Assembly (NCBI GenBank): GCA_013396635.1
Contig: WBMW01004111.1
Span: 426,205 to 490,204, forward strand
Origin: Penelope pileata
Lineage: Eukaryota > Chordata > Aves > Galliformes > Cracidae
DNA: 64,000 nt
Direction of reading: 5' to 3'
The notes under the pieces are model-generated. The model ran no database searches, was not told the origin of the DNA, and saw only the letters and a program-made list of their open reading frames with translations. Both the position numbers and the translations under genes were made by a program. Positions within the stretch are counted from its first letter, which is position 1; every line of letters begins with the position of its first letter. Positions 24,801 to 34,141 of this stretch are shown piece after piece.

Positions 24801-27800
24801 ACATGAAATTTGTCATCATAAAGTAGTGACAGAAAACAACTGAGATCTTGCATTCAGTCTACAAGTAAATAAAGTCATAGTTTGCACATTACATGTGGAT
24901 CCGAGTTTGATTTGCAAATGTAATAAGCATCTGTAATTATGGCTGAGATCTAAAAAGAGCAAGATCTCGCAATTACCAGCATGTTTAAAGGGAGGTTGAC
25001 AAATGTAATATGGCTTTCTGAATAGCAGGTCTTACAGCTTGAAGTCTCTACTGCATTTATCTTTCTACCTCTGTGCTAGTAATATAGCTTGGTCTCTCAA
25101 GAATGTGACTTCTCCCACAAATGCACCACTTTCAATGTACTTGATACAAGTGGACTCAAAAGCACAATAGCCCTTGGGCAGAAGTGTGTTCAAAGACCCA
25201 TCACTTTTTCTCTTATACGCAGTTTTAAATTTTGTATGGCCATGAGCAATGCAGAAGAATCAGCCAATAAATCTCTGGTTGATAACCACCTTATTGCCAG
25301 TATTTGTGGCTGGACAAAAGCTAAGTTAATTGCCTAGTGTTCTTGTTGCGTGTTCTGTGGTCTACACATCTGAGCTCATGGTCAGAATATGAAATTCAAC
25401 ATTTCCAGAAAAAAAAAAACAACTTTAAAAAAGATTTTATGAGATGATACTCAGAGATCTTTGATTTTAGACTTAGGTCATAGAAGAGTAACAGTATAAT
25501 GAGACTACTCTTGTCTATAGTGCAGTCTAAATCTGATTCAGGGTGTAATAGGATCACTGACTGATGAACTCAGAACTTAGAAGGACAGAATATCCAAACT
25601 TGCGGAAGTAGAACATTATAACATAGTTCACAAAGGTAATGATTTGTCCGGAAAAAAAAAAAAAAAAAGATAATAAGATGCCAAAGGAACAATGAAAAAC
25701 ATAGATGGCATTGAAAAATATCAAGTATTTTTCTTTTCATGTGCTTACTGTAGAGAAGCTGCAATGGTCAATGTCTTCCTCTTGGAAAAGGACAGAATCC
25801 TTAATGAAAATGGCAATAGCTTTTAAGATAAATGTAAAGAAGAGCTGTATGTGGATATAATTTCTGGGACAGCGAAGCCTCCTGGAAGAAAAGAAGAAAA
25901 GTCCATCTGATGTAGTTCAATGACTTGTGCTGGCAGTAATTCAGATGTGTAATAAAGTCTTGTTTAATCTCAGGCATTTCCAGGCACATATAGAAAGAAC
26001 TCTTTGATCCAAGGAGCAAGTAAGCAGGCAGAGATAGAAACCTTTCTCATGTAAAGCAATTCACCCACAGTCTACATCTTAATCTTTTTTCTTGTTAGGT
26101 AGTGGCCTGATGTCATTACTGGTCTGCCAGATTACAAGAAAATCATTTTTGTTGTGTTCAGTGTGTCTGAACTGAGATGTCCGTTGGTTGGCATTATTCT
26201 GGGACAAAGGAAAATCTGCATTTGAGGAGTGATCTTCACTGATAAAATTTTGGCTGTGGCTAAACCATTCCCAAGAACAAGGATAGAGAGACATTCTTGA
26301 CTAACTAGACAGTTTTCTCAGTGCAGAGGATAATGATTATTTAGCAAGGTTCCCTACATAGCAAAATACTGTGGTTAAATTGTATTAGATCTCTGTGCAG
26401 ACTGCCTTATCAAGAATTAAAGAATACTTCCTTTGTTCACGAATCATATGAATTAAATGAATGCAGATAATTGTTTTAAAACTATTTGCCACATCTACTT
26501 TAAATTCTCACGTTCAGTTAATACAGATTATTTTTTCTGTTATATATTAAGTACAGACTTTTGGAGGGAGTCATGCCACTTCAACTTGATGTTTTCATTT
26601 GGAGCTGAAAACTTCAGATAATTAGAAAAGAGTCCTGTTAAAATTTGAATTTCCTTCAGATCCAGTAATCTCAGGGTCACTGAATCTTAAAGCTCGGTTA
26701 GTTTGTGCAGAATTTTACTACTGAACTGAAATGCCAGCCCCATTGTTGAACTTTACTCTTTCCTCCCTATTTCTAAGTCTCTTTCTGTCAATTGTTTCTT
26801 TCTTTCCCATTATTTGACTTGGTTTGTTTTCTCAAGGTCAGAATGGATGTCAATACACATATCTATTGACTTCCAGACATAAATTAGGAAGCAGCAGAGG
26901 TCGAGAAACTTTCCCCAGGGAAACCAGATTCTCACAGAATAATAATAAATCTCCATTTTACTTTATTTTATTTTATTTTATTCTAGTCTATTTTATTTTA
27001 TTTTTCCTTGTGAACAAATACAAGAAACAAACAAAGATTAATAAAGTCTACATGGTAACAAACATTAAATCTGAAATTAAATCATTGAAGAGAAAAGTAT
27101 ATATGGTTTTTACTCCAGATACTCTAAATTACATGTGAAAATGCCTAATAGATGGGCAGTTCACAGGGAAAGAAATCTTGCCAAACTTGCCAAATTCAGT
27201 GAACTTTCTGTTTTCTGTTGTAAATGTTTAAATAGTGATATATACATATATATATATATATATATGGATGGATGGATGTCAGGGGGAAGTTCTTCACCAA
27301 GAGGGCGATGAGACCCTGGCACAGGCTGCCCAGAGAAGTTGTGGTTGCCCCGACCCTGGACGTGTTCAAGACCAGGTTGGATGGGGCCCTGGGCAACGTG
27401 ATCTAGTATCCAATCAGGAGGTTGGTGGCCCTGTCTGTGGCAGGGGAGTTGGACCTTGATGATCCTTGGGGTCCCTTCCAACCCAAGCCATTCTGTGATA
27501 CACAGTGCCATAGGAACATTGACTCAGAATTGAGTTCTTTTTCTTTTTCTTGATATAAAATTTGCTGAGCCCATTGACAAGCATACATAGCTTATCAAAA
27601 ACTATCTTCATCCCACCTAAAGCAAACAGATGTATCTATTGGTTATTTAGGATCTGAGGTGCTGACTACTGCCAGCAGAAAGTCAGTGTTTATTTCCCAG
27701 TTCTGATTTTCTTATTTCTTTGTTTCTCTGATAATCTTTCATTTCTAACTTGAATTTAATATTATTGAACCAATATTGCCTGAAAGTTTTATTTTTAGTT

Positions 27801-30800
27801 TTTTGAATTTCTGTTTCTTTTACTTTCTTAGTTTAATGATGTCTCATATGTACTAATACATAAAGAACGATTAAATGAATCAAGTTAGAAGATAACTTCA
27901 CATACCTGAATGCAATAAGAACTGTCACAGCAATAATGAGTGAGGCAATAGATACACTGTATCCTACAGTATAGATGATCTTTATAGTTGAAAAGTAGGA
28001 TTGCTATAAAAGAAGAGAATGATTTGTCATGTAAATTATAGCCAAATGACAGCTGTTTTTTTGATTCTGGAAGTTTTGCTTTATTTGGTGCTTCCAATCT
28101 GTTCACAGCCCTGACAGCCTTTTTTTTTATCCCTTTTAATTCCCCAGCAAATTCCAACTGAAATCAATCATTAATATTTCTTTTCTGAAGACCCATTCTA
28201 TGGGTATGCGAACACAGCAGTTTGATAAAGAACCATTTATTGTTTAAGATGATTTAAAACTCATTCATAATACCCAAAAAGTCTAAGTCAGTCTTCCATG
28301 AAGACACTGAAAAAACTCCTACATTTTTATTAGCTTTGCATTTGTACTGTTTTCTGCACAGCAGTAGTGAAAGGACAATCCTGCTGGCAGCTGGCTGCAT
28401 GATGAATAAAGAATGTTTTCAGTATTTCCTTATGTCTCTCCATTTTCCTTTGCTGCATTTTCTTGCTTATAATTTTGACATCTATTCTTTTCCATTTTAA
28501 AAAAATATATTATTATTTTGTTTTCCTGGAGCTGTTTTTTTTTTTTCTTTTTCTTCTTGCTTCCATATTCAATTCAGAGTGTCAATCAAAATCCATTTCA
28601 ATCTAAATGGTGCCTCTATCAGACATGGTCTCTGATTGAGGGTTATCTGATTTCAGCTATCATACATAGAAAGACAAAATAGAATGAATAAGCTCTGGGC
28701 TGCAGATCTTTCTCTTTTATCTCTTGGATCTGTCTCTTGTGTCCCCCTTCAATATTCTTATGTCCTAACAACCATGCAGCTATGCAGGGCGATTACCAAC
28801 AGTTCACAGTAAGGAATGACATATGTTTGTTTTGAGCCTTAAGTATCACCAAAGACATTATAAGAGTGATATTGGGTAGGATTTATTTCATTCATGTTAA
28901 CTAGTTAAAAGTAATTTTTTAAGTAAAAGCAGCAAGTAAAATGTATATCTATAGTAAAATGAGCACTGTGAGATGGTCCCAGGACTGTACTGTTCAGTTG
29001 TTATCACAGCCCTATTTATGGAAGACTTATTTTCTAGTTATTGAAGGATAACAAGCACCTCCACAAGGCAATTCATCTCATCAGGAGATGGGACCTGATT
29101 GTTTTCCATCAGCAAGAAAAAGAATCTAACGTTATGCCAACCTTTGCCAGTGGTGCATCTCAATAGTTTTGGTTTAGCTGAGTGAAGCTTTTGGTGATGA
29201 AGATCCAACATGCACATTGTGATCATTTCTGGTTACCCAGGTTTAGTCCTGTTGATTAGACTTTTATAGTTGGTCAGAGCACACTAGGTGCACACTGCTT
29301 TCGTCTTCCAGTTTAGGATTATCCATGCAAAACCAGATCAGCCTTTCTGAGAGCCGCCCTCAGTGTAAATGCCAGTGCAATTAATGGGGACAACTCAGAG
29401 GTTTCCTTAAAAAGATTACCAAAACAGTAATGTAGATCCACCAGGTAGTCATTAGCTTAGCCTTAGACAGTATATTTTTGTGTGTTTGTTTTTAGATTGG
29501 CAAAGTTAAATGATCTGGAAACTGCACAAAGTGGTCTTTTTTGTCAGGCGGATGAACTGTGAATTGTACAAGATTATCATGCACAATTCCAGCCAGAGCT
29601 CAGAGAAGTCCCCAAGAGTTACAAAGCTGTCTACTGTTCTGTAAGTAGTGTATCAAAGCTGTCCTGGGCGAATTCTTATGTAGTTAAACATACAAATTGG
29701 GAGTTTACCTAGAGGAAAAATGTGAATTACTGCTAAAAAATAAAGATCTGTAGACTCACTTGGAATTGTTTATTTTTTTTTTACACCAGGAACGCAAGGA
29801 AGCAATAAAAGAAAGACAGAAAGAGAAGAATTGCATTTCAGTGAAAGCGTTTTTTTTATGGAGAGCAGCAGGTACTGTGCCTCAGAGGCTGGAAAGGAAG
29901 TCTGAGATAAACAACGTGACAGCAATCAGTACAAAAAGTAGTGTGAAGACAACAGAAATCTCCCAGTGAGGACATAAACTAAACTCTCCCACAAATCCTC
30001 CACCAGCTACAGTATAAATGTTATTTTCATTCTCTCTGTCATTGACAAAAGAAAAAAAAGGATAATATTCACTTTACTTGTAAAGAGAGACGAAAGTGCA
30101 GTTTAGCTTGTAAAAGGGGAGAACAGAGGTCTAGAGTTAGACAAGAGAACTGATTATTAGGCATGTATTCCTACCTCTCTATCAGTTTTCCCTTAGTAGA
30201 GGTTTCATCTGATTCTTTCCACTTCCTTACCTACCACAAGGTAGCTAATGAGACCATAAAGCCTGATCACAACAGAGGTTTCATATAATTTTAAAAATTT
30301 TCAAGATGATTCTGATAATTTTTCATTCAATTATGTATTTTTCTGTATTTTGGCTGGCTTCTTTGAAGAAATGTAAGCAATGTTTTTGCATCCTTACTTG
30401 ACAGAGATCAAGCACTATTTTATTTTTCCTATGCAGATAAATTCTAAATATCATTGAGTGCGTAAATCTCGTTGCAGCAATGTGCCGTACACAGATATAG
30501 ATTCTGAAACATTTTTTGGTTTTACTTCCCTGTTGAATTAAATATTTTATGTTAGTCAGAATGAGAAACCATCTACACATCTTGTCCTTAGATATTGCTG
30601 AGTTTGTAATAATGGTGTTACAACAGTGCATTTGCTGTACTAATGCACAACATCATCTTGCTGATTGGTCTTATTGAAAATGTCTCAAAGCATATTTTAT
30701 GAATATTTTGGGAGATGGTCTTAACTGTTGTGTCTGAAAGCAAGCTCAATAGAACTGCATGGAATTTGCTGATGGCTTTCTTATTATTACCTTCTTATAC

Positions 30801-33800
30801 CTGAAAAATAAAATGTCCTTAGTAGTTCTTCAAAAAAAAGTGGCCAGAATAAAATTGGAATTACATTCCATACTTGGTAAGAAACTTCAGCCTCAGCTGA
30901 GTTTCCTTCCCCAGTGGTCTTCAGGAATAGAAAGGAATCCTATAGAGTCAGCACATCACTCACATGTGTTTAGTTAGTTAAACTTACTTCTTCAAGTGGA
31001 ATCTCATCTTCAACTGGACAAGCAACATGATAGGAAGGGAATGGGTCTGACCAGCCTTTCTTTGTGCAGTTTCTTCTTACTATCCCAGCTGAAACAGAAG
31101 CACTTATTTTTACCAATGAAGAGCCACGTAACACAGAAAATTAAAGCCAGGAGAAGGTGTCTTGCTGGTATGAAGGTTGCACAAAGAGAAGAGGACCACT
31201 GTCATCCCACATCACTGACAGAACAATTTGCATGCGTACATCTAGGAAGTCAGGTACAAAGCCTTTAACTTTTTTTCTGGAGATAAACAGCAGGAAGAAG
31301 TGGGAAAACCAAGGAGACAGACATAGAGATGAAGAAGTAAGGAAGAAATCGTAAGGGGGACAAGGAAGTCTATTGAAGAAGACTGGGAATCACTGCTCCA
31401 CCAGATTTCTGCCTCATTCAGCTCTCAATTTCTAATGCACCCCTTCTCACTCTCACCTTCCTTAGGTCTTACTTTTCTTTGGAGGTCAAACCCTAGAATA
31501 AGCCCTTTGTTCTGTGAGGATAACACATTTCCATACAAAGATTTGTAAGTCAGATGAAGGATAAGTGAGAGAATCCCAGAACAGGAAATGAAAGTGCACA
31601 GATGAAAGGGATTTTCCTTATCCCCATTTATAGCTACCATGTGCTTGGATGAGGCAGAAGTTGGGATTTGAAGATTTTTTTTCTTGTGAAACTGCCAAAT
31701 CTAGAGCTTTCCTGGAAGATCATTTCCTCCTTATGGGCCTGCAGTTTGTTCCTAGCCAGATTTACCCAGAGTAAGCATTCACAAAGGCATTAGTTTGCAT
31801 AGTCTTGCATTTGATCCAACACACGCTACTTTAATGACAAGATACTGCTTTGTATCTCCAACCTCGGTCTTAAAGAACAATCACATTATTCATTCCTCTG
31901 CCTTTCATTTCACCCCGCACTAATTAGAAGATAAACCCCCTAAAGGCTCATGCTTACGTTCTGATCTAGATGACCCATCTACAATCTCTGTACAAAACTT
32001 ACGCAGCAAGGCAATCTTGAAGCCTCTGGAAACCAATGGAAATCATTTGATTGATTTTAGTGTTCTGTGGTTCAGGTTCTCATCAAAGACTATGGAATTA
32101 TATGCAATTATATATAATGCACAGGATGTGAGATGAACTGTTCAGTATCCTTAGATCTTATTGAATTTTTCGCAGTAATGCTCTGATCTGCGTACAGGGC
32201 AGGAACCTGTAATGTTCTATCTTCATCATTCATTTTTAGAAATGCTCATGCCAGGCATGCAGTGCAATAGTAGGGGTAAAATCAAAATAGTACGTCACCT
32301 GGCTCCTCCATGAAGTGAAAGAGGACGTTTGGACATGGTAAGGCAAGAGTCTCTCCAGCATCTGCCTCTGGCCAGCACAGTAATTTGTCCCAGGTTCTCT
32401 TGCAACCTCAGACAGAAAATGAAATATATTTTTAAGCATGATTTCATTTGAGCAAAATGAAAGATTTTTTTCTTTGACCCTTTACCCCTAACATTTCTGG
32501 TAAAAATAATTTTGGCTCAGTTCATATTCTATAGTGAGAGATAAACACCTCCAGACAACTATTTACTCTGCTTTAGTTTGATCCATCTTGGTCATAAAGC
32601 AACAAATGAAAATGTGTTTTGGGAATGGGAGGATGAGTTCTGTTGGAAGACAGACCAGACTATGGATCTTGTTAAGAGGCTACCTTATTGTTAAAGACCA
32701 ACATATCTAACACGATTCCATGATAGCAGTGGGGGGAATGAATAGAACAAAGAAATGAGGATTCACTCAGTTAGATAGGTTGTTAGATAGGCTTGAATGT
32801 GAAAAAAATATTGAAAAAAGCAGCTGAAGTTATGGCAGCAGATGGAAGAAGAGCTGAGTGGAGCCTAGGAATGAGTAAAACATTCAAACGTGCATTGACA
32901 ACATGACTATGTCCTGATTCCTGTAGGGTGTTTATTCTCTCACATTCATTGCATCCCTTTCTCATGGATACCTGATGTTGTATTCTCATTCTCCTCTGAG
33001 TCCTCCAGGCATTCAGCCTCCTTTTTCTTCAGCTCTTCTATAAAATCACATTCCGGATGAACCTTCCCAGCAACCTACAGAGAGGAGTTTCAGCTGATTA
33101 GGAAGAAGGTTTTGGGAAGGACCTGACAAGACATGAAGTCTATACCCACACCTTTGCAACTAACAAGGCTGCGTTAATGCCACAGAGCACTGGCTTAGTG
33201 CGTTAGCAGCCGAAGTGACAAATCTCTGCTTGCTGATAATCTCTGTCTCTCCACGAACCACAATGTTTTCAGCAGGTGAACCCATCTGAGCTCTGTTAAA
33301 AACAGCTGAGCTGTGCTTCTGTCCATCAGAGCAAATCCTTGGGCAGCACAGCTATCAGAAGATGAATATCCTCTGTAGGTGTAGCTATCAGAGCTTCAGC
33401 TGTGCCCGGAAAGTTTATATGACCTCCCTCTGTGTTCACACTGAAAGACATCTTTGCTAGAGCTCAGATTTGGCTTATTTGCACCCTGACTTTAGTCCCT
33501 GTCAAATCTGGATCCAGGGAACTAGAGTGCTCTTATCAGTCTCCTTTTCTTGATGATGAAAGGCATACTGCTTCTCAGCATAGACATGTCTCTGCCAGCC
33601 TCCAAAGAAACATCTTGAAACTACATCTGATTTTTGTAAAATTATCTTCTGAATGAGCTCTTTTCTCCAAAAGGAATGAATCTGTTCTCTTCTTTCTGCC
33701 ATCTGTTTTTCTTTACAAAGGGTGGGAGACAAAACCTTCTTTGAAAGACGGTTCTGCACCAAAGCATTTTTAGGTTTGATGTGCTAGTATAGAGAAAAAA

Positions 33801-34081
33801 ATGGCATCTAGAGTCTTAATATCAGGGACTCCTTTCCTGCTACATCATTTTGGTTACTTTAGTCTTTATTATACTTCTGCTTACGTGGACACCATGAGAG
33901 AATTTGAAGGGATCCAGAGTAACTTTGGCCATCAAAAGACAGTCTGTAGCAGGTTGTTCCAAACCATAACTGCTGGGATGTCTTGGCCATGGGTGGCTGT
34001 TGTGCTCCATCCATGTATGTGGATATAGATAAGCGTGCAGATACACACAACAGAAAGTAAACTCAGGATGAGAAGCTGCAT
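16560..34081 (-). CDS. GHRHR: GHRHR gene, 13 exons, growth-hormone-releasing hormone receptor (coding span with introns)
   Basis: The gene encodes a class B1 G-protein-coupled receptor of the plasma membrane. Known family role: it binds GHRH on pituitary somatotrophs, couples to Gs and raises cAMP to drive growth hormone release. Coding exons in gene order: 34081-34049, 33074-32972, 32406-32299, 31088-30988, 28003-27906, 25881-25749, 24858-24705, 23798-23738, 22991-22922, 21585-21494, 20902-20773, 19302-19261, 16682-16560. Coding lengths are 33, 103, 108, 101, 98, 133, 154, 61, 70, 92, 130, 42 and 123 nt, or 1248 nt and 415 residues. All junctions are GT-AG and all phases match. The ectodomain has seven cysteines, as in human GHRHR. 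Residues near TWDKLLCWP, TNFMWLLVEALYLNC, RRYFWWLVL and RLSRSTLLLIPLFG follow GHRHR more closely than SCTR, VIPR or ADCYAP1R1. The tail ends TSVC (human TSMC). A GHRHR2 paralogue, present in non-mammals, is the main alternative. Introns not listed separately show nothing I recognise. Confidence 0.96.
16995..17040 (+). repeat. Purine-rich (GA)n/(GAAA)n tract
   Basis: Almost pure A and G with GAGA and GAAA units, inside GHRHR intron 12. Confidence 0.9.
17716..18540 (+). mobile_element. Probable LTR or composite repeat in GHRHR intron 12
   Basis: The block starts TGTTGGGCTAACAAG and is distinctly GC-richer than its flanks. It has a possible poly(A) region (ATTAAATC near 17984) and then imperfect repeats around GCCAGCTGCTGG at about 18057, 18098, 18143, 18241 and 18276. 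It may end TTAACA at 18530-18535. This suggests an endogenous retroviral LTR, but I see no target-site duplication and cannot name the family. The short open frames inside are not credible genes. Confidence 0.4.
19261..19302 (-). CDS. GHRHR: GHRHR exon 12 (TM7, 42-bp microexon)
   Basis: This is a 42-nt exon, phase 0 at both ends, after CCTCAG and before GTAAGG. It encodes GFIVAVLYCFLNQE, the TM7 segment ending in the conserved NQE. Its length is the same across class B1 genes. It lies 1470 bp from exon 11 and 2578 bp from exon 13. Confidence 0.97.
20773..20902 (-). CDS. GHRHR: GHRHR exon 11 (TM6, extracellular loop 3)
   Basis: The exon is 130 nt, the standard class B1 length, phase 2 to phase 0, after GTGCTAG and before GTAAAA. 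It encodes RLSRSTLLLIPLFGTHYIVF and then NFLPEY..LGVRL.LELCFGSFQ: TM6 with the LIPLFG motif, loop 3 and the start of TM7. NFLP and LGVRL follow GHRHR, not the F-SPE of secretin and PACAP receptors. Confidence 0.98.
21494..21585 (-). CDS. GHRHR: GHRHR exon 10 (TM5, intracellular loop 3)
   Basis: The exon is 92 nt, phase 0 to phase 2, after TAAACAG. It encodes VNFVLFINIIRILLKKLDP and a polar loop ending SSQY. NIIRIL and the basic KKL segment are Gs-coupling features of the family. The donor GTAGTG departs from consensus at +4 to +6. Confidence 0.95.
21866..21896 (+). repeat. Poly(T) tract, 31 bp
   Basis: An uninterrupted run of 31 T within GHRHR intron 9. No SINE or LINE body adjoins it on either strand, so it may be a homopolymer expansion or the tail of an unrecognised retrocopy. 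Confidence 0.97.
22801..22855 (+). mobile_element. Galluhop-type mariner terminal fragment
   Basis: The bases GAGGGTTGCTCCGAAAGTGA followed by TGCCTC and TTTTATTATGTTAGC match the terminal inverted repeat and adjacent sequence of the Galluhop (Mariner1_GG) DNA transposon of chicken relatives. The second terminus and the transposase are absent. It lies in GHRHR intron 9. Confidence 0.75.
22922..22991 (-). CDS. GHRHR: GHRHR exon 9 (extracellular loop 2, start of TM5)
   Basis: The exon is 70 nt, phase 2 to phase 0, after TTCTCAG and before GTAGGT. It encodes CWDINQNSPYWWLIKGPI, the invariant class B loop-2 segment. Its cysteine (residue 265) should pair with residue 195. SPYWW-IKGPI matches human GHRHR. 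Confidence 0.97.
23738..23798 (-). CDS. GHRHR: GHRHR exon 8 (TM4)
   Basis: The exon is 61 nt, phase 1 to phase 2, after CTGACAG and before GTAAGT. It completes the GWG-x-P motif and encodes FPTLFTFIWILAKFYFEDT: the rest of TM4 and the start of extracellular loop 2. FEDTA corresponds to FEDIA in the human receptor. Confidence 0.96.
24705..24858 (-). CDS. GHRHR: GHRHR exon 7 (TM3, intracellular loop 2, start of TM4)
   Basis: The exon is 154 nt, phase 0 to phase 1, before GTAAGT. It encodes TECKISVVFCHY and then MTNFMWLLVEALYLNCLL, including the TM3 cysteine (residue 195) that pairs with extracellular loop 2 and the conserved TM3 glutamate. RRYFWWLVLFGWG opens TM4. About two thirds of the residues match human GHRHR by eye, and YLNCLL separates it from the YLHTLL of the secretin receptor. 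Confidence 0.98.
25749..25881 (-). CDS. GHRHR: GHRHR exon 6 (intracellular loop 1, TM2)
   Basis: The exon is 133 nt, phase 2 to phase 0, after a long pyrimidine tract ending TTCCAG and before GTAAGC. It encodes the class B hallmark RLRCPRNYIHIQLF (first intracellular loop into TM2, with the conserved histidine), then FILKAIAIFIKDSVLF and HCSFST, which matches HCSFST of the human receptor. Confidence 0.97.
26955..27006 (+). repeat. (TTTTA)n microsatellite
   Basis: Repeated TTTTA units with one interruption (CTAGTCTA), inside GHRHR intron 5. Confidence 0.93.
27235..27279. repeat. (TA)n and (GGAT)n microsatellite next to CR1
   Basis: A TATATA tract runs directly into four GGAT units, which abut the 5' truncation point of the CR1 copy. 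It is likely polymorphic. Confidence 0.9.
27280..27499 (+). mobile_element. CR1 LINE, 5'-truncated 3' end
   Basis: GTTCTTCACCAAGAGGGCGA, then GGCACAGGCTGCCCAGAGAA and TTCCAACCCAAGCCATTCTG are standard CR1 3'-end sequence. It ends with the CR1 octamer form ATTCTGTG (27490-27497) and has no poly(A) tail, as usual for CR1. Only the last 220 bp or so are present. It is little diverged, hence fairly young, and antisense to GHRHR. Confidence 0.93.
27906..28003 (-). CDS. GHRHR: GHRHR exon 5 (TM1)
   Basis: The exon is 98 nt, the length usual in class B1 genes. It starts in phase 0 after TTTATAG and ends in phase 2 before GTATGT. It encodes QSYFSTIKIIYTVGYSVSIA followed by a hydrophobic stretch: transmembrane helix 1 (residues 116-148). 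YFST-KIIYTVG is shared with human GHRHR. Confidence 0.97.
28004..30987 (-). other. GHRHR: GHRHR intron 4
   Basis: At 2984 bp this is the largest intron. It is AT-rich with short poly(T) runs near 28120 and 28530. I looked for a skipped or alternative exon. The only lookalike is near 29150 (RCTTGKGWHN), which lacks the following FP-Y-AC pattern and is superseded by exon 4. Confidence 0.8.
30988..31088 (-). CDS. GHRHR: GHRHR exon 4 (ectodomain end)
   Basis: The exon is 101 nt, phase 1 to phase 0, after acceptor TTTCAG and before the strong donor GTAAGT. It encodes RRNCTKKGWSDPFPSYHVAC, which contains the last two ectodomain cysteines, the conserved GWS-FP-Y-AC pattern and a second possible sequon (NCT, residues 88-90). 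An acidic linker ending PLEE leads into TM1, like LAEE in the human receptor. Confidence 0.96.
32299..32406 (-). CDS. GHRHR: GHRHR exon 3 (ectodomain core)
   Basis: The exon is 108 nt, phase 1 to phase 1. It encodes CKRTWDKLLCWP and then LPCPNVLFHF, the family signature with three cysteines. The aspartate of the TWD motif (residue 52 here) is the one mutated in the dwarf 'little' mouse receptor, and it is intact. The acceptor follows TCTGAG. The donor is the weak GTGACG. Confidence 0.96.
32972..33074 (-). CDS. GHRHR: GHRHR exon 2 (N-terminal ectodomain)
   Basis: The exon is 103 nt (residues 12-45), starts in phase 0 after a pyrimidine-rich tract ending CTGTAG, and ends in phase 1 before GTATCC. 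It contains HPECDFI, which is nearly identical to the human receptor's first cysteine segment, then an acidic and lysine-rich helix with a second cysteine. The N-glycosylation sequon NTT at residues 42-44 matches the position of human NTT. The donor GTATCC is weak. Confidence 0.95.
33075..34048 (-). other. GHRHR: GHRHR intron 1 (tentative)
   Basis: 974 bp between the proposed signal exon and exon 2. I see no repeat or open frame of note. Its upstream border depends on exon 1 being right. Confidence 0.5.
34049..34081 (-). CDS. GHRHR: GHRHR exon 1 (start codon, signal peptide), tentative
   Basis: This exon would encode MQLLILSLLSV. The ATG at 34081-34079 sits in a good Kozak context (CACCATGC). 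The 11 codons end in phase 0 before GTGTGT, which fits the phase-0 start of exon 2. Joined, they give a short hydrophobic signal peptide that could be cleaved near VVAG|K. In the same frame upstream there is a stop and no other ATG. The exon lies 974 bp from exon 2, a plausible distance. Weak points are the short signal sequence and the non-ideal donor. A different first exon further upstream is possible. Confidence 0.5.
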
Positions 34082-34130
34082 GGTGAGCAGATGGCTGGCA
34101 TATGGCTCAGTTTTCTTCTACCTAGGGAAG

Positions 34131-34141
34131 ATTAATATTCA
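34131..34141 (+). promoter_or_regulatory. AT-rich POU1F1 (Pit-1)-like site upstream of GHRHR
   Basis: The bases ATTAATATTCA lie about 50 bp upstream of the proposed start codon and contain the TATNCA core of POU1F1 sites. GHRHR transcription in mammalian pituitary depends on POU1F1. The motif is short and common in AT-rich DNA, so this is a candidate only, and it could fall in the 5'UTR. Confidence 0.22.

Larger units (their letters stand above)
25882..27905 (-). other. GHRHR: GHRHR intron 5, with AT-rich simple repeats and a CR1 3' end
   Basis: 2024 bp. It holds a (TTTTA)n tract at about 26958-27005, a (TA)n-(GGAT)n tract at 27235-27279 and a CR1 3' end at 27280-27499 on the strand opposite to the gene. 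The rest is unremarkable. Confidence 0.85.

Noticed and set aside
29038..29226. Minus-strand frame with RCTTGKGWHNV, a possible GHRHR ectodomain exon
   Set aside because: It lacks the FP-Y-AC pattern that follows GWS in the family. The true exon with that pattern is at 31088-30988 and fits both phases.
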